From Chaenocephalus aceratus (lineage: Eukaryota > Chordata > Actinopteri > Perciformes > Channichthyidae), in contig CM043791.1 in the NCBI GenBank assembly GCA_023974075.1, forward strand, positions 455,001-519,000: a DNA stretch of 64,000 nt. The letters run 5' to 3'. The notes beneath the pieces were generated by a model, which worked only from the letters and a program-made list of their open reading frames with translations, did no database searches and had not been told where the DNA came from. Both the position numbers and the translations under genes were made by a program. Below, piece by piece: positions 44,604 through 55,990 of this stretch. Each line of letters starts with the position of its first letter. Positions within the stretch are counted from its first letter, which is position 1.

Positions 44604-44680
44604 CAAGGCGAGGCGAGGCAAGGCAAGGCAAGGCAAGGCAAGGCAAGGCAAGGCAAGGCAAGGCAAGGCAAGGCAAGGCT
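44604..44680. repeat. (AAGGC)n array, LINE tail
   Basis: About 15 units next to TATTTATATAGCAC, the inverse of the LINE 3' end. Confidence 0.9.
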
Positions 44681-44830
44681 ATTTATATAGCACTTTTCAA
44701 CACAAGGCAATTCAAAGTGCTTTACAAAAAATGAAAGACATTAAGCATTAAAAAGAAAAGCTAATAAAATAAACATTAAAATAAAAAATACCTGGATAAA
44801 AGTTACAGTGCAGTTTAAGATGTGAATAGT

Positions 44831-47800
44831 TCAATTAAAAGCAGCGACAAAAAGAAAAGTCTTCAGCCTGGATTTAAAAGTAGTCAGAGTTGCAGCGGAC
44901 CTGCAGGTTTCTGGGAGTTTGTTCCAGATATTTGGAGCATAATAACTGAACGCTGCTTCTCCATGTTTAGTTCTGACTCTGGGGACAGAAAGCTGACCAG
45001 TCCCTGAAGACCTGAGAGATCTGGATGGTTCATAATTTAGCAGGAGGTCAGAAATGTAATTTGGGCCTAAACCATTCAGTGATTTATAAACCAGCAGCAG
45101 TATTTTGAAATCTATTCTTTGACACACAGGAAGCCAGTGTAAAGACTTCAGAACAGGAGTGATGTGATCCACTTTCTTAGTGTTAGTGAGGACTCGAGCA
45201 GTGGCGTTCTGAATCAGCTGCAGCTTTCTAATAGATTTTTTAGTGAGACCTGTGAAGACACCATTGCAGTAGTCGAGTCTACTGAAGATAAAAGCATGGA
45301 CAAGTTTTTCCAAATCCTGCTGTGACATTAGTCTTTTAATCCTAGATATGTTCTTTAGGTGATAGTAGGCTGATTTAGTAACTGTTTTAATGTGACTGTT
45401 GAAACTCAGGTCAGAGTCCATGACTACACCTAGATTTCTGGCTCTATCTGTTGTTTTGAACATTGCAGACTGAAGCTCAGCGCTAACTTTTATACGTTCT
45501 GCCTTGGCTCCAAAAACCATTACCTCAGTTTTATCTTTGTTTAATTGGAGAAAGTTCTGACACATCCAGTCATTGATTTTTTCAATGCACTTACTCAGTG
45601 TTTGAATTGGAGCATAGTCTCCTGGTGAAATTGTTACGTACATTTGTGTGTCATCTGCATAGCTATGGTAACTTATTTTGTTGTTTTTCATTATCTGAGC
45701 CAGTGGTAGCATGTAGATGTTAAAGAGAAGAGGCCCCAAGATGGAGCCTTGAGGAACCCCACATGTCATATTTGTCAACTCAGATGTGTATTTACTAGGG
45801 CTGTCAAACGATTAAAATTTTTAATCAGATTAATCACAGCTTAACAATTAATTAATCATGATTAATCACCATTCGAACTATGTCCAAAATATGTCATTTA
45901 TTTATGTATATTGTTGTGGGAATGGAAAGATAAATGAAAGAAGGCGGATATATCCATTTAACATACAGTATCTATGTTTATTATAACATTTTTCTGCGTG
46001 TCAAAATGAAAGACAACCCACACACACACACCTATCTAAGTCGACAGAGGGGGGGGCGGCGGCGGCTAGTGGAGTACTTCGTGACCACAGAGTGTGAACG
46101 TTGTGATCAGCTGTTTTTGCGCAGTTCTCCAGTGAAGGGGGGACTGGAGTCTCCCTCCGCAGCCGGTTGGCGTAGTTTTGGCACAGTTCCGTTGTACAGA
46201 CCGACGTTAACAGCAGCCCTGTCTGTGCACACGGAGACCGACTCTGTCGTCCGGTGATCTAACCGCCTTCTGGAAAAGCTTCACAAGTACGTCGGTATGC
46301 AAATGCGCTTTGTGACACAAGTGACGGTACGCATTTCAGATTAGGCACATACCCTGCATACCAGTTATGTGCACCCCTGTACTACAGCAAAAGTATTCTC
46401 CGTCGGGACTTCCTGCAACAACACCACGCCATTATCAAAGATGTTCTATTGAGAAGACGATCACTACGTGACAAAAGTTTTCAAAACCGTGGCTACTGAA
46501 ATCAATCTGACTAACTGCTGTCTGTGCAATTTACTCCGCGTGAGTTGGCAGACTTTATTTTGCTTACTTTAACATCATTTTTCATGGTGGGGCTAAGCCA
46601 TTTCTTGGTATGGGTATAGCCTACCCCAGCCATACCCTGGCGCTGCCACTAGTGGCACGTATGGGGCGGGCCATTCTGCACATGCGTTAAATGCGTTAAA
46701 TATTTTAACGCAATTAATTCAAAAAATTAATTACCGCCGTTAACGCGATAATTTTGACAGCACTAGTATTTACCTATAGAAACAAAGTTGTTTCTGTCCT
46801 TTAAGTAGGATTCAAACCAATTTAGAACTGTTTCCGAAAGTCCCACCCAGTTTTCCAGTCGGTCTAGTAATATGCTGTGGTCAACAGTGTCAAACGCAGC
46901 ACTGAGATCTAATAATACTAACACTGAAGTTCTGCCACTGTCTGTGTTTAAGTGAATGTCATTAAAGACCTTTACAAGAGCAGTCTCAGTGCTGTGGTTT
47001 GGACGAAAGCCTGACTGGAACACATCCAAACAGTTATTTAAATGCAAGAAATTACTCAACTGTTGAAAAACAACTTTTTCAATGATTTTACCTAGAAATG
47101 GCAGGTTTGATATGGGCCTGTAATTGTTCATTACTGAAGTATCTATATTATTCTTTTTTAAGAGCGGTTTAATGACTGCAGTTTTCAGGGCCTGTGGAAA
47201 AACACCTGAGTGAAGAGATTTGTTTACTATATGAAGTAGTTCTGAGGCCATGCAAGGAAAAACATCTTTGAAAAACCCTGTTGGAATAATATCAAGGCAG
47301 CAGGAGGAGGATTTCAGAAGTTGAATAATGTCCTCTAGGTCTTTATCATTAATCTGATGGAATTGTGTCATGATGTCTGAATTGATGTTAAGTGGACACA
47401 GAGACAACACATTTGCTGTTCCTGATGCAGAGGCGCTGACTGCTTGTCTGATTTTCTGAATGTTGTCAGTGAAGGAGGCAAAATCATTGCACGCCCTGGT
47501 GGATAGAAATTCAGAGGCTACTGACACTGGGGGGTTAGTTAGTCTGTCGACGGTAGCAAACAAGGCACGTGCGTTGTTTTTGTTTTTGGTAATGATGTCA
47601 GAGAAGAATGATTGTCGTGCGTTTTTCAATTCCAAATTATAAAGGCCAAGTCTCTCTTTATAAATGTCAAAGTGAACCTGGAGATTTGTTTTTTGCCACC
47701 TGCATTCAGCTTTTCGACATTCTCTTTTTTCTGTTTTCACGGTCATGGCCTTTCTCCATGGAGATATTTTCTTCCCAGTCACTTCCTTTACCTTAGTTGG

Positions 47801-48850
47801 AGCAATGGCATCTATAACATTTTTAATTTTTGAATTAAAATGATCTACTAGCTCATTTGCTGAGGTGTTAGCAGGGGCAAGTGTGGAAGAAAAATTCTGA
47901 GTAAACATTTCCCTAGTATTTTCAGTTAAATATCGCTTTGTGGTTATCTCTTTTTGAACACTTGTGTGAACAGAAATAGAGGTCTCAAAGAAAACACAGG
48001 AATGGTCAGAGAGTGCAACATCAGTCACCACAACCTTAGAGATATTCAGACCCTTTGAGATCATTAAGTCCAGAGTGTGCCCCTTATTGTGCGTGGGCTC
48101 CGTCACATGCTGAGTCAGTCCATAGCTATCAAGAACACAAAACAGTTATTTTGCCCCTCTGTCCTGGGGGTTGTCAACATGGATGTTAAAATCACCAACA
48201 ATGACTAGACGGTCAAAGTCAATACACGCTATAGACAGCAGTTCAGTAAAGTCATCAAAAAAGCTTGCACAGTATTTGGGTGGTCTATAGATATTTAGGA
48301 ACAGAGCTCGAGAGGAGCATTTCAGCTGAAGGGCCACATATTCAAAAGAAGCAAAGTTCCCATAAGATGTCTTCCTGCATTGAAGGGAATCATTGAACAG
48401 AATAGCAACTCCACCCCCTTTCTTATGCATTCTTTCCTGACTCATACAACTAAAGTTGGGAGGGGTTGATTCGATAAGAACAGCTGCACTGTTATTTTGT
48501 TCAATCCAAGTTTCTGTTAAAAACATAAAATCAAGATTGTGCTCAGTGATAAAATCATTGATTAAAAATGTTTTTCCTGCCAAAGACCTGACATTTAATA
48601 AAGCTAGTTTAAGTTCGTTAAACACACTATCAGTCATGTTTTTTGTAACAAGCTGTGGCTGACATGGAATCACTGCTAAATTAGATAAACTCACACAAAC
48701 GTTTGAGCACTTCCTGTTTCTAAAATGATTCACCGCTCTTAATCTATTACCTATCAACACAGATATCGGCAAAGCTACTGGCAGGCAGGGCCCCGGCATG
48801 TCCTGGAAAGAGTTGAGAGTGCCATACGCCCTTGAGCCTGGACCCCACAC
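44831..48850 (-). pseudogene. L2 ORF2: endonuclease plus reverse transcriptase, split
   Basis: Frame one (48850-48146) is the apurinic endonuclease: LALLNVRSLAGKTFLIND, FMFLTETWIEQNNSAAVL, NIYRPPKYCASFFDDF and VIVGDFNIHVDNP. A single TAA (48148-48146) interrupts, and reading goes on in the same frame as LFCVLDSYGLTQHVTEP. Then come NYRPISNLPFLGKIIEKVV, GFRPNHSTETALVK and [17 protein letters not shown] up to the hAT at 46765. After the hAT the same frame resumes at 45787 with [13 protein letters not shown] and the catalytic YADDTQMY, and ends with RLDYCNGVFTGL and LHWLPVCQRIDFKILL at 44831. The defects are one stop codon and one insertion; the coding span is about 1013 codons. Confidence 0.9.
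45796..46765. mobile_element. hAT MITE, 970 bp, TSD GTATTTAC, inside L2
   Basis: Ends TAGGGCTGTCAAACGATT and ATTTTGACAGCACTA are inverses over TAGNGCTGTCAAA. Duplication GTATTTAC is exact at 45788-45795 and 46766-46773. ATTAATC words are dense near the left end and AATTAATT near the right. The interior plus frame 45934-46257 has no domain. Confidence 0.9.
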
Positions 48851-48853
48851 ATA

Positions 48854-49312
48854 TCAGTAAGAGTTTGTTGTGTTTTGTACACACACATTCTTATCAGGCT
48901 TCGGAGACTGCAGATGCTTTCTTGAAGGGAGGGGAGGTGGTTGACGTAGGCATGGTGATGGAGACGGGGGAGATGGTGCGGGGGTAGAGGACATGCTGCC
49001 AGGGTGGGGAGGTGGTTGACGTAGGCGCGGTGATGAAGACGGAGGAGATGGTGCGTGTCTCCGCGGTGATTTTGGTGGGCGTCGTTGAGGAGCGGGGGTA
49101 AAGAACATGGTGCCAGCCCTGCGTATCGCCTTAGTTTGGTCTTTGAGCTCCAGGAAGGAATCGGTGCCAACCCTCTGTATCTCCTTTGTGGGTTCAGCAA
49201 TCTCCAGGAGGGTGGGCGAGGGTGAAGGTGAAAGGGTGAACGGAGTATCCTCAAAGGCGTTGACAGGGGGGGGGGGGGTGACGGGCAGTGGAGACTCCTC
49301 CATGTGTCTCAT
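48854..49312 (-). pseudogene. L2 5' region, proline-rich open frame
   Basis: A 152-codon frame rich in Pro and Ser with PPSPSPCLRQPPPLPS and a repeated RLRQPPP element (about 69-nt direct duplication near 48930-49030). It sits upstream of the endonuclease. It could be a remnant ORF1 or leader; no domain is recognised. Confidence 0.4.
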
Positions 49313-49572
49313 AGGTCTCCCATAATCAGAACATTCCTCAGGCGGGTGCAGTGATAATTCTTCAGGGTTTTCTGAGCATGTGTCACGCAGCGTCAGAAAA
49401 TAAAACCCTCTCTCTTTTCCTCCGTACCCAAATCTCTAAAAATGGGGGTACAATGGAGCTGATCCAGATTTGCGTACGATATGACGTAATATCTGAAATG
49501 TGGACCCACAGCACTATCAGAAACGTTGCTATCAGAAACAATGCCCGACTGTTTTGGACGTAATATGGTCGG

Positions 49573-50577
49573 TAGTGCTGCGTACCGGCAAGCCGAACCG
49601 GTACTGGACTTGTAAAAAGTTTCGGTTCAAGTCCGGTTAAAACCGGAACTTCGGGAACTGGTACTTGGACTCGCAAAAAAAACTAGCACTTACGTATATT
49701 CTGGTGTCTGTGGTTATTTAAATATTCCCTGATAAACGTTATTCAGCGTCAATAAATGAGTGCTCATCCCAGTGTGCTCAGTGTACAACATCACATGTCC
49801 TTTCACCTTCGATTCACCGTTTGAAAACGTAGCATTTCGCCACATGCTAATGCTAACCGGAAGTGAAGAATTTTCAGAATAAAAGTATTAAGTTAATAGT
49901 GTGAACTTCCGTTTTTTTCAGAATAAAACTGATTTAAATTAAATAGTGTATTTAATTCAAAATTACGCCATATCAACATTGATTTTAATTTCTAACAGTA
50001 TGTATGTACATCACTATGTATGTAGTATGTACTGTATAATGTACACATGTAGAGTTGTAGAAAATACATGGTGTACAGACAGTACAGTACACTCTGACTG
50101 TACAGTCACTACAGTGTATACTGTATAGTAGGTGTGTAAACAGTGTAATGCGTATAGTCTACTCTACACTCTACCTTTCAGCAACGTTTTAGGAATTTAG
50201 GCTCAGTCAGCTCAGGGACTGTTTGGTTACTTTAGTTTGGTAAATGAAATAAATGTATGAACTTTGTCGTAGTTCACTGTAGTTGCTGTCATTTGTAGAC
50301 TAAGTGGCAAAAAGTGTTTTTTTTTACATTTGTACTTTGTAGAGAAATGTAGACACAAGTTAGATGGGAGCCCAATAAACCTGATGAGTTTGAATTTGAG
50401 TTGATTATTGTTAATTTTCAATTGATAATTAGCTCACAATAAGTTCACTTTAGTTACTCACAAAACTTGACACAAGACATGGGTTCAGGTCTGGACTTAT
50501 AAGTCCGGACCTGAACCTGAACCTCTGGACTTGAGTCCGGACCTGAACCTGAATGTGAGTCCAGGTACGCAGCACTA
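49573..50577. mobile_element. hAT MITE, 1.0 kb, TSD ATGGTCGG
   Basis: Ends TAGTGCTGCGTACCGG and CCAGGTACGCAGCACTA are inverses. Duplication ATGGTCGG is exact at 49565-49572 and 50578-50585. Inside are repeated GTCCGG and GAACCTGAACCT words and a TGTAC-rich block (50000-50130). No transposase. Confidence 0.9.
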
Positions 50578-51094
50578 ATGGTCGGTGTTTACATTAGCAT
50601 CGCTAACACTCAGAGCTAACCTGTACTGGAGAGCATGTGTGTGAAGAAGCAGAAAATAAAAAGGAACTCACCTTGTGGTATAACCGGCAAGAGAGAAAGC
50701 CTTTGAGCTCCAGACTGTTTCAGAGATAATCCTTGATAATCCATGATATGGCGTTTCATCACGGCAGCATTTAGTTTAGACAGTAGCTGCCGGGTCCCGC
50801 ATGAGCTCAGCCCCCTCCTTTTTTATTTTTAATCAATTCTCTTCTTTTATTTTTGAAAGCTTTATACCCCAAATCAGCTCTTTTCAAACAGGAAGTGAAA
50901 TAGAGGGATACAGATGTATGGCTAGAATGGGTGATCTGTTTGGTATTTTGAGCAAAACACTTCATAGACATGTGTTTTATATATTGTTATATATCTGAGA
51001 CCTATGCTATTGCCTAAACATAGCATGATAGGTGACCTTTAATTTAAATAGGAGATCAGAATTATTTTTTTTTATTTTTTTAAACGTACGGTGT

Positions 51095-51155
51095 CCTTGG
51101 GTGTCATGAAAGGCGCCTAAAAATAAAATGTATTATTATTATTATTATTATTAGA
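51095..51155 (+). mobile_element. LINE/SINE 3' tail with (TTA)n
   Basis: CATGAAAGGCGCCTAAAAAT then AAAATG and seven ATT units: the usual end of a fish LINE-derived fragment on plus. Confidence 0.6.
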
Positions 51156-51188
51156 ATACCTCTTCCATCACTAAAGGCAACAGATCAT

Positions 51189-51227
51189 GTGATGATCTGT
51201 TGAAATTCTTTTTCAACAGATCATCAC
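51189..51227. other. Perfect 17-bp hairpin in spire2 intron
   Basis: GTGATGATCTGTTGAAA (51189-51205), a 5-base loop TTCTT, then its exact reverse complement (51211-51227). It lies about 105 bases into the intron after the 51333-51376 exon. Function unknown. Confidence 0.7.
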
Positions 51228-51332
51228 TTCTTTCAAGGTAGAATTGACTATATTAAAATGCATTTCATTGTAGAATTTGTCATCTAAAATATAAACAACA
51301 TAGTGCTTTGCGTCTACTTTTTTTCTTCTCAC

Positions 51333-51376
51333 CTGACGCTCTGCAGCAGGTGGAGGAGGAGCTCCATCCGTGTCAT
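51333..51376 (-). CDS. spire2: spire2 exon: small exon within KIND
   Basis: A 44-base micro-exon with acceptor ATTTCTCCTCAG and donor GTGAGAAG. It enters with two bases completing a codon and exits in phase 0. It encodes DTDGAPPPPAAERQ, which joins LVQSLGV of the next exon, where SPIRE proteins have a variable acidic/proline loop inside KIND. Assigned from splice sites, phase and position; sequence alone would be too short. The upstream partner exon must end in phase 1 and was not found up to 64000. Confidence 0.72.
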
Positions 51377-51785
51377 CTGAGGAGAAATGAGTGAACATGC
51401 AACCAATAAGGACCAAGGAAAAGACAAAACATTTTACTCAAAAGACAATTCTAGGTGAACTTTGTATTCAACTCAAATCTTCATTATAGTTTCTACACTG
51501 GGTTTTTTTGACAAAACTTTAGAGTTAATAATAAAAAACATTTAAAAAAAACAGCATAGAAAATGAAAACTCTGACTCAGACTTGAAACGTTAATATAGG
51601 GTGATAAACTAAAAACCTGTACAAATGTGATTAAATTAATCTAGTTTCTTCATGTTCATGTTTGTAGTTTCTCAGTTTTCAAAGTCACTGGATTTCTTCA
51701 TTTAAATCAGTTAGCACAACCCTAGCCTAACCCACCTGAGGGTTATTTTTCAGAAACAAGTCCTGTTTCTCGCTTGAGGCCAGGA
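51377..51785. other. Intron, nothing recognised
   Basis: AT-rich, no feature recognised. Confidence 0.5.
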
Positions 51786-51789
51786 AAAG

Positions 51790-52430
51790 GCTAGTCACTG
51801 TGACCTTTTGACCTGTGCTGGACTATGGTGATTTGTTGTATATGAATGCACCTGCCAATTACCTGAGCAAATTGGATGCTGCGTATCACAGTGCTCTGAG
51901 ATTTGTCACAAATGTTAAAGCGCTTACACATCACTGTACACTGTATACCAAGGCAGGTTTACCATCACTCTCTGTACGGAGGCTCAGTCACTGGTACACG
52001 TTTATCTATAAAGCTTTGTTGGGTAAACTCCCGTATTATATCTGCTCTCTGATAACACAGAGAGTTGCAAGCAGCTATTGTCTGAGGTCACATGATGTAG
52101 TCTTGTTAGACGTGCCAAGAGTAAGGACTGTCTTAGGTAAGACAGCTTTTATGCGCAGCTCCACTTGCTTGGAACAATCTTCAGCAAGAATTGAAACTGA
52201 GCGATCTCATTCCTCTGCATGTTTTAAAGCTAGGCTAAATGAAATGCTTGCTGATACAATGGGCACTTGTAAATGTCTATAACTATGTATCCTGTAAATA
52301 TAATGTATGATGTCCTTTATTGTTTTATGTTTCATGTGGAACCTATATGCTGCAGGTCTCCCTTGAAAAAGAGATCTATGATCTCAATGAGACCAATCTG
52401 GTTAAATAAAGGTTTGAAATGAAAAGATGG
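51790..52430 (+). mobile_element. I/Nimb-like LINE, 3' terminal fragment
   Basis: The plus frame 51815-52282 reads LDYGDLLYMNAPANYLSKLD, HSALRFVTNVKALTHHCTLY, LSVRRLSHWYTFIYKALLGK and DVPRVRTVLGKTAF. This is the C-terminal part of a LINE ORF2 beyond RT. The 3' UTR ends GAAAAAGAGATCTATGATCT, CAATGAGACC and GGTTAAATAAAGG, the typical end of fish I-clade (Nimb-like) elements. 5' truncated; clade assignment is from memory of this tail. Confidence 0.75.
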
Positions 52431-53078
52431 TGCTATATGTAACTGTTCATGTTTACTGTTCCTGTTAAGTCCAAATGTTGTTTTCTTCTGGATGTTCTTT
52501 TTTTCTCCCATTATTAATGAGACCTAAATTGTGATTACATCCATGTTAACATTTCTCAAACTGATTTTTACAGTCCCAATGTCAAAAATTGGGAAGAGAC
52601 TAAATAGAGACCACTTAAGGTCGTTTTTCCTTTGATTTATTTTCAAAATAAAACTTTCAACTAACAGCTGATTAGTACATATTTATACATCATGTTTGAG
52701 TTGTCACTTGCTGGGGTCGGAGACACAGATAGATATTACTTTAAGTGTTGCCAGCGGCATATTTAAAAAAAAAAATCAGTAATGCTTTTACGTTGAACTG
52801 GATGAATACTCAGCAAGTTGTTGGGCATTAGTGGCTCAGGGCTTTAATGCTCCGATCTGGCAACCAGGTATGTCTCTGTATTAAAGTTTATGTTCATGTT
52901 CAGCTAAATAAAATGTAATGTAATGTAAAAGAAAAATCTGCTATCTGTGCGATGCTGTGCACTTTATGGCAATTGTTAAAACGATGTCTTCTCGTCATTA
53001 AATCAGACGTGTTACTCCATCTGTCCCACAGCCATAACTTAGGCATGCATTATTGTCGTAGCTACGTTTAGCGGGCCT
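52431..53078. other. Intron, nothing recognised
   Basis: AT-rich; short TAATG repeat near 52910. Confidence 0.45.
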
Positions 53079-53079
53079 G

Positions 53080-53110
<31 letters not shown>

Positions 53111-53148
53111 TGTGCAGCTGTGTGTGTGTGTGCAGCTGTGTGTGTGTA
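53079..53148. repeat. (TG)n microsatellite
   Basis: TG runs broken by GCAGC spacers. Confidence 0.9.
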
Positions 53149-53214
53149 GCTGTGCGAGACAGTAAAAAGCTCTTTCTCCCAGCTCAGATATCAGTAATAA
53201 TGACACCCGAGAGG

Positions 53215-54569
53215 CAGTGGCGGCCGGCCCATAGGGGCGTGGCCCCCCATCTTCCCACATAAAAAATATATATTTAAAAAATATATATTTTATTTAAATT
53301 TGTAATAAACAAGGTAAATAGCATATAATTGGTATCAGTCAAATGTATAATCTATAATAAAATCTTGTTTAAAATTGTATTACGATGTCTAAAGTTACTG
53401 ATAAGTCACATGTTTCCTGCCTGGCCTTGCCCGTGTATCTCTCATCTGGGCGCTATGCACAGCGCCCAGACGAGAGTGCAGCAAGCGCAGCAGAAGCCAA
53501 TTGTTGCCATCTTTAAACTATGCCGCCAAAACATAATTTCAGCCAATCAGCGTCGTCAAATCTGATGGCCACAGGGCGCCTACATCAGCGCCCGGTGCAG
53601 TCTGTGAGTTGTTTGGACTCGTATCCAAGGAGACAAAACAGGAAGCTGTCATGCTATCATTAGCAGCTAATGAAAACTCAGTTTTTGACATAACATTTTT
53701 ATTATGGATTATCAATAATTTTTTCAAAGTGACAGACACATTGGATTAACCTATGGATTAACCTTCAGCCGCGTTTTTCTCGTTTTTGATCAGAATAACA
53801 GCTAAAGGTGAGCATATCTCCGTGTTGGCTACCTAAAGCTACGTTGTGTGATGTCTGTATTTGCTTCCCCTGTCGCGAGTTCTGATCGATCAGTGATGAT
53901 ACTTATATTTCTAGAATCTGTGGAATCTCAGCTTGTTAGCTAAGCTTGTTTGTGCATATCCGATAAGTATATCGATTGATTTATACCTAGAGTGCGTTAG
54001 CATTTTTTCGCTCAGGGCTCATTTAGACGCTTCTTGTGAGACTTGTGTTTTGTTTCAGTAAACATGGTTCATATCATCAGTTAGCTGAGTTTCTTCCTGT
54101 TAAATTAGCAGGACACATGAATAGTTTATTACATGTTAAGAAGCCCTGAGACACAGTTTCGTGAGAAAAAAAAATGGGGGGGAAAAGCCCCTTAACAGGT
54201 TAAATGGGAATTAACTCATTTTAAGTAATTTTGAGTGTTCCCAAAGAACCGGTGTTCTGCAGTCTGTGTGGGCCTACTGTACTGTTGCACAGTTTATACT
54301 GTAGAAACTATGTCCAGGACAAGGTATATAGGAAGTTTGGAAGATTCATAGCTAACCACACTGAAGATTATGGAGGTATTGATCAGTCTTCTCATATTTG
54401 TAAGCCTCAATTTGTCCCCCCCCCCTCCTCTAACATCACCAGAAGTCATAATTTAAGGGGTCTTTTCTCAATTTATTTTAGTGGAGGAGCATCTCCCCGG
54501 CCCCCCCTAGTATTGTTTGGTCACCATTTCCACAGGCCCACCTAAAATATTTTCCACCAGCCGACACTG
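53215..54569. mobile_element. hAT-like element, CAGTGGCGGCCGGCC end
   Basis: The left end CAGTGGCGGCCGGCCCATAG is shared with 55356. The candidate right end CACCAGCCGACACTG is roughly inverse (CAGTGTCGGCTGGTG). Flanking 8-mers CCGAGAGG and CCTCCATC do not match, so the right boundary is unsure. No transposase recognised. Confidence 0.5.
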
Positions 54570-55215
54570 CCTCCATCAGCAGCTCTCACTGCAGAGCGTC
54601 AGGAGTATGGACGGACAAGAGAAGGAGGAGACGGAGATAGCGAGAGGGGGGGGACTTGCGGAAACATCAGAGAAGAGAGGGTTGAAAGGAGTGAGAGATA
54701 AAGCGAGAGAGGTAAGAGATCAGCAGAAAGATGAGAAACGAGCAGCGTGGGTCAGGAAGTAGTGATGGGGGTGTATGGGGGGGTCTGTCTTCCCCCACCC
54801 AACAGCCTCCCTCTGTTCCCTGACAAACACAGATGCTCTTTAGTGTGCAACAAAAGCTCCTGACCCTGGAGGAGGAGACTCTATTCTGAGATGATAACAT
54901 GAACCCCTGCAAACCTGTCAGACAGGTCAGCTCGTGAAACCATGATCCCTCTGCCACTTTCCCACAGACACAAGTCAGCAAGCACAAAGGGCAGGAATCT
55001 GCATGGAAAACCAAGTCCTCACGCTCAGATGTTGGAAAGCACTATGACCCAGTGAGCCATAATGACAGGGGGAGGATGCACAATAGAAACGTAATGATTG
55101 CATCTCTAAAGCATCAAGGGGAACCACTGCAGATAAATAAAGGAATACTTTCAATGAATAGAACTTGAAGTAGTTGATTACAAATGAGGAATAGTAACTG
55201 TAGTGTGTTCTATAG
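54570..55215. other. Intron, nothing recognised
   Basis: Purine-rich 54600-54760. Overlapping open frames on both strands (54517-54762, 54667-55014) show no domain. Confidence 0.4.
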
Positions 55216-55302
55216 GTTTCTGTGCATGTAAATAGTCTGCAAAGGCTTAAAATCCCTGTTTTCCCTCCAGAGGGAGTTTCTCTCCCACACACTCCAGAGC
55301 TG
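55216..55302 (-). repeat. Dispersed repeat (CTCTGGAGGGAACACAG family), inverted
   Basis: On minus it reads CTCCCTCTGGAGGGAAAACA then TTTTAAGCCTTTGCAGAC and TTTACATGCACAGAAACC. Third copy of the family in the window. Confidence 0.7.
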
Positions 55303-55355
55303 GCCGAACATTCAGGCGGTGTGTCCCCCACTGTCTCCCCCTGATCAACTCTATA

Positions 55356-55990
55356 CCAGTGGCGGCCGGCCCATAGGGCCCCACCTCTTCCTACATTCTA
55401 ATCTAGATTGTCATTCAAAAATATTTTTATTAAATTAATTGAATACATTTTTTTGTAATGAACAAGGTACATATTATATAGTTGGTGTCTACGATAAAAT
55501 ATCGACGATCTACGATAAAATATCGATACAAATTGCTTTACGATATCTAAAGTTACTGATAAGTCACGTGTTTCCTTGGGGCGCAGACATCGTTGCCCAT
55601 TGGCGCAGTCCGCACCTCTTCAATGCAACAGATAGGAGCAGCTCAGGGCGCACCAAACTGCGCCCAAAGCAGCTGTTGACACCTCCAACAACTAGGGGGC
55701 AGCAGGAGCGCCAGAGTGAGTGATTGACGTTTGAGTGAGAGAGAGTAAGACGGAGACGGAGTGTGAACAAAACTATAGCGAATATGGAGAAGGAAAATGA
55801 TGTTTAATCACAACACCCTTTGAGAGGAGGACACTGGAGGGAAAGCTGAAAGTAAAAGAGCTCGGACCAGATCAGCCTGACATAGGAAGGAGTCAAGGAC
55901 AGAGGAAGGCAGTATACCTGCTCTTTTTCAAGGAGCTGGTTTAGCAAGAATGCTAAACTACCTGTAGCAACTCCCCTGCCTCCCTTTTCA
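55356..55990 (+). mobile_element. hAT fragment with TTF-finger transposase N-terminus
   Basis: The left end CAGTGGCGGCCGGCCCATAG matches 53215. At 55785 an ATG opens MEKEND, then frames shift. KLKVKELGPDQPDIGRSQGQ at about 55845-55905 is characteristic of TTF-type (ZMYM1-like) hAT transposases. The right end and catalytic part are absent. Confidence 0.65.

Larger units (their letters stand above)
44604..49560 (-). mobile_element. L2-clade LINE, nearly full length
   Basis: On the minus strand this runs from a proline-rich 5' region through endonuclease and RT to a 3' end GCCTTGTGTTGAAAAGTGC then CTATATAAATAG and a GCCTT tandem tail (44604-44680). It is split by a 970-bp hAT at 45796-46765. 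The 5' edge is uncertain, somewhere between 49325 and 49560. Two shorter copies lie at 2342-3477 and 42176-43200. Confidence 0.88.
44524..51038. mobile_element. TTAA-flanked element (Kolobok-like) filled by later insertions
   Basis: The left end AGGGGACCTATCATGC and right end GCATGATAGGTGACCT are inverses, each bordered by TTAA (44520-44523 and 51039-51042). Only about 80 bases at the left and about 500 at the right belong to it. The rest is an L2 LINE and a hAT. No transposase remains. TTAAAGG starts are typical of Kolobok-group elements; piggyBac cannot be excluded. Confidence 0.75.
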
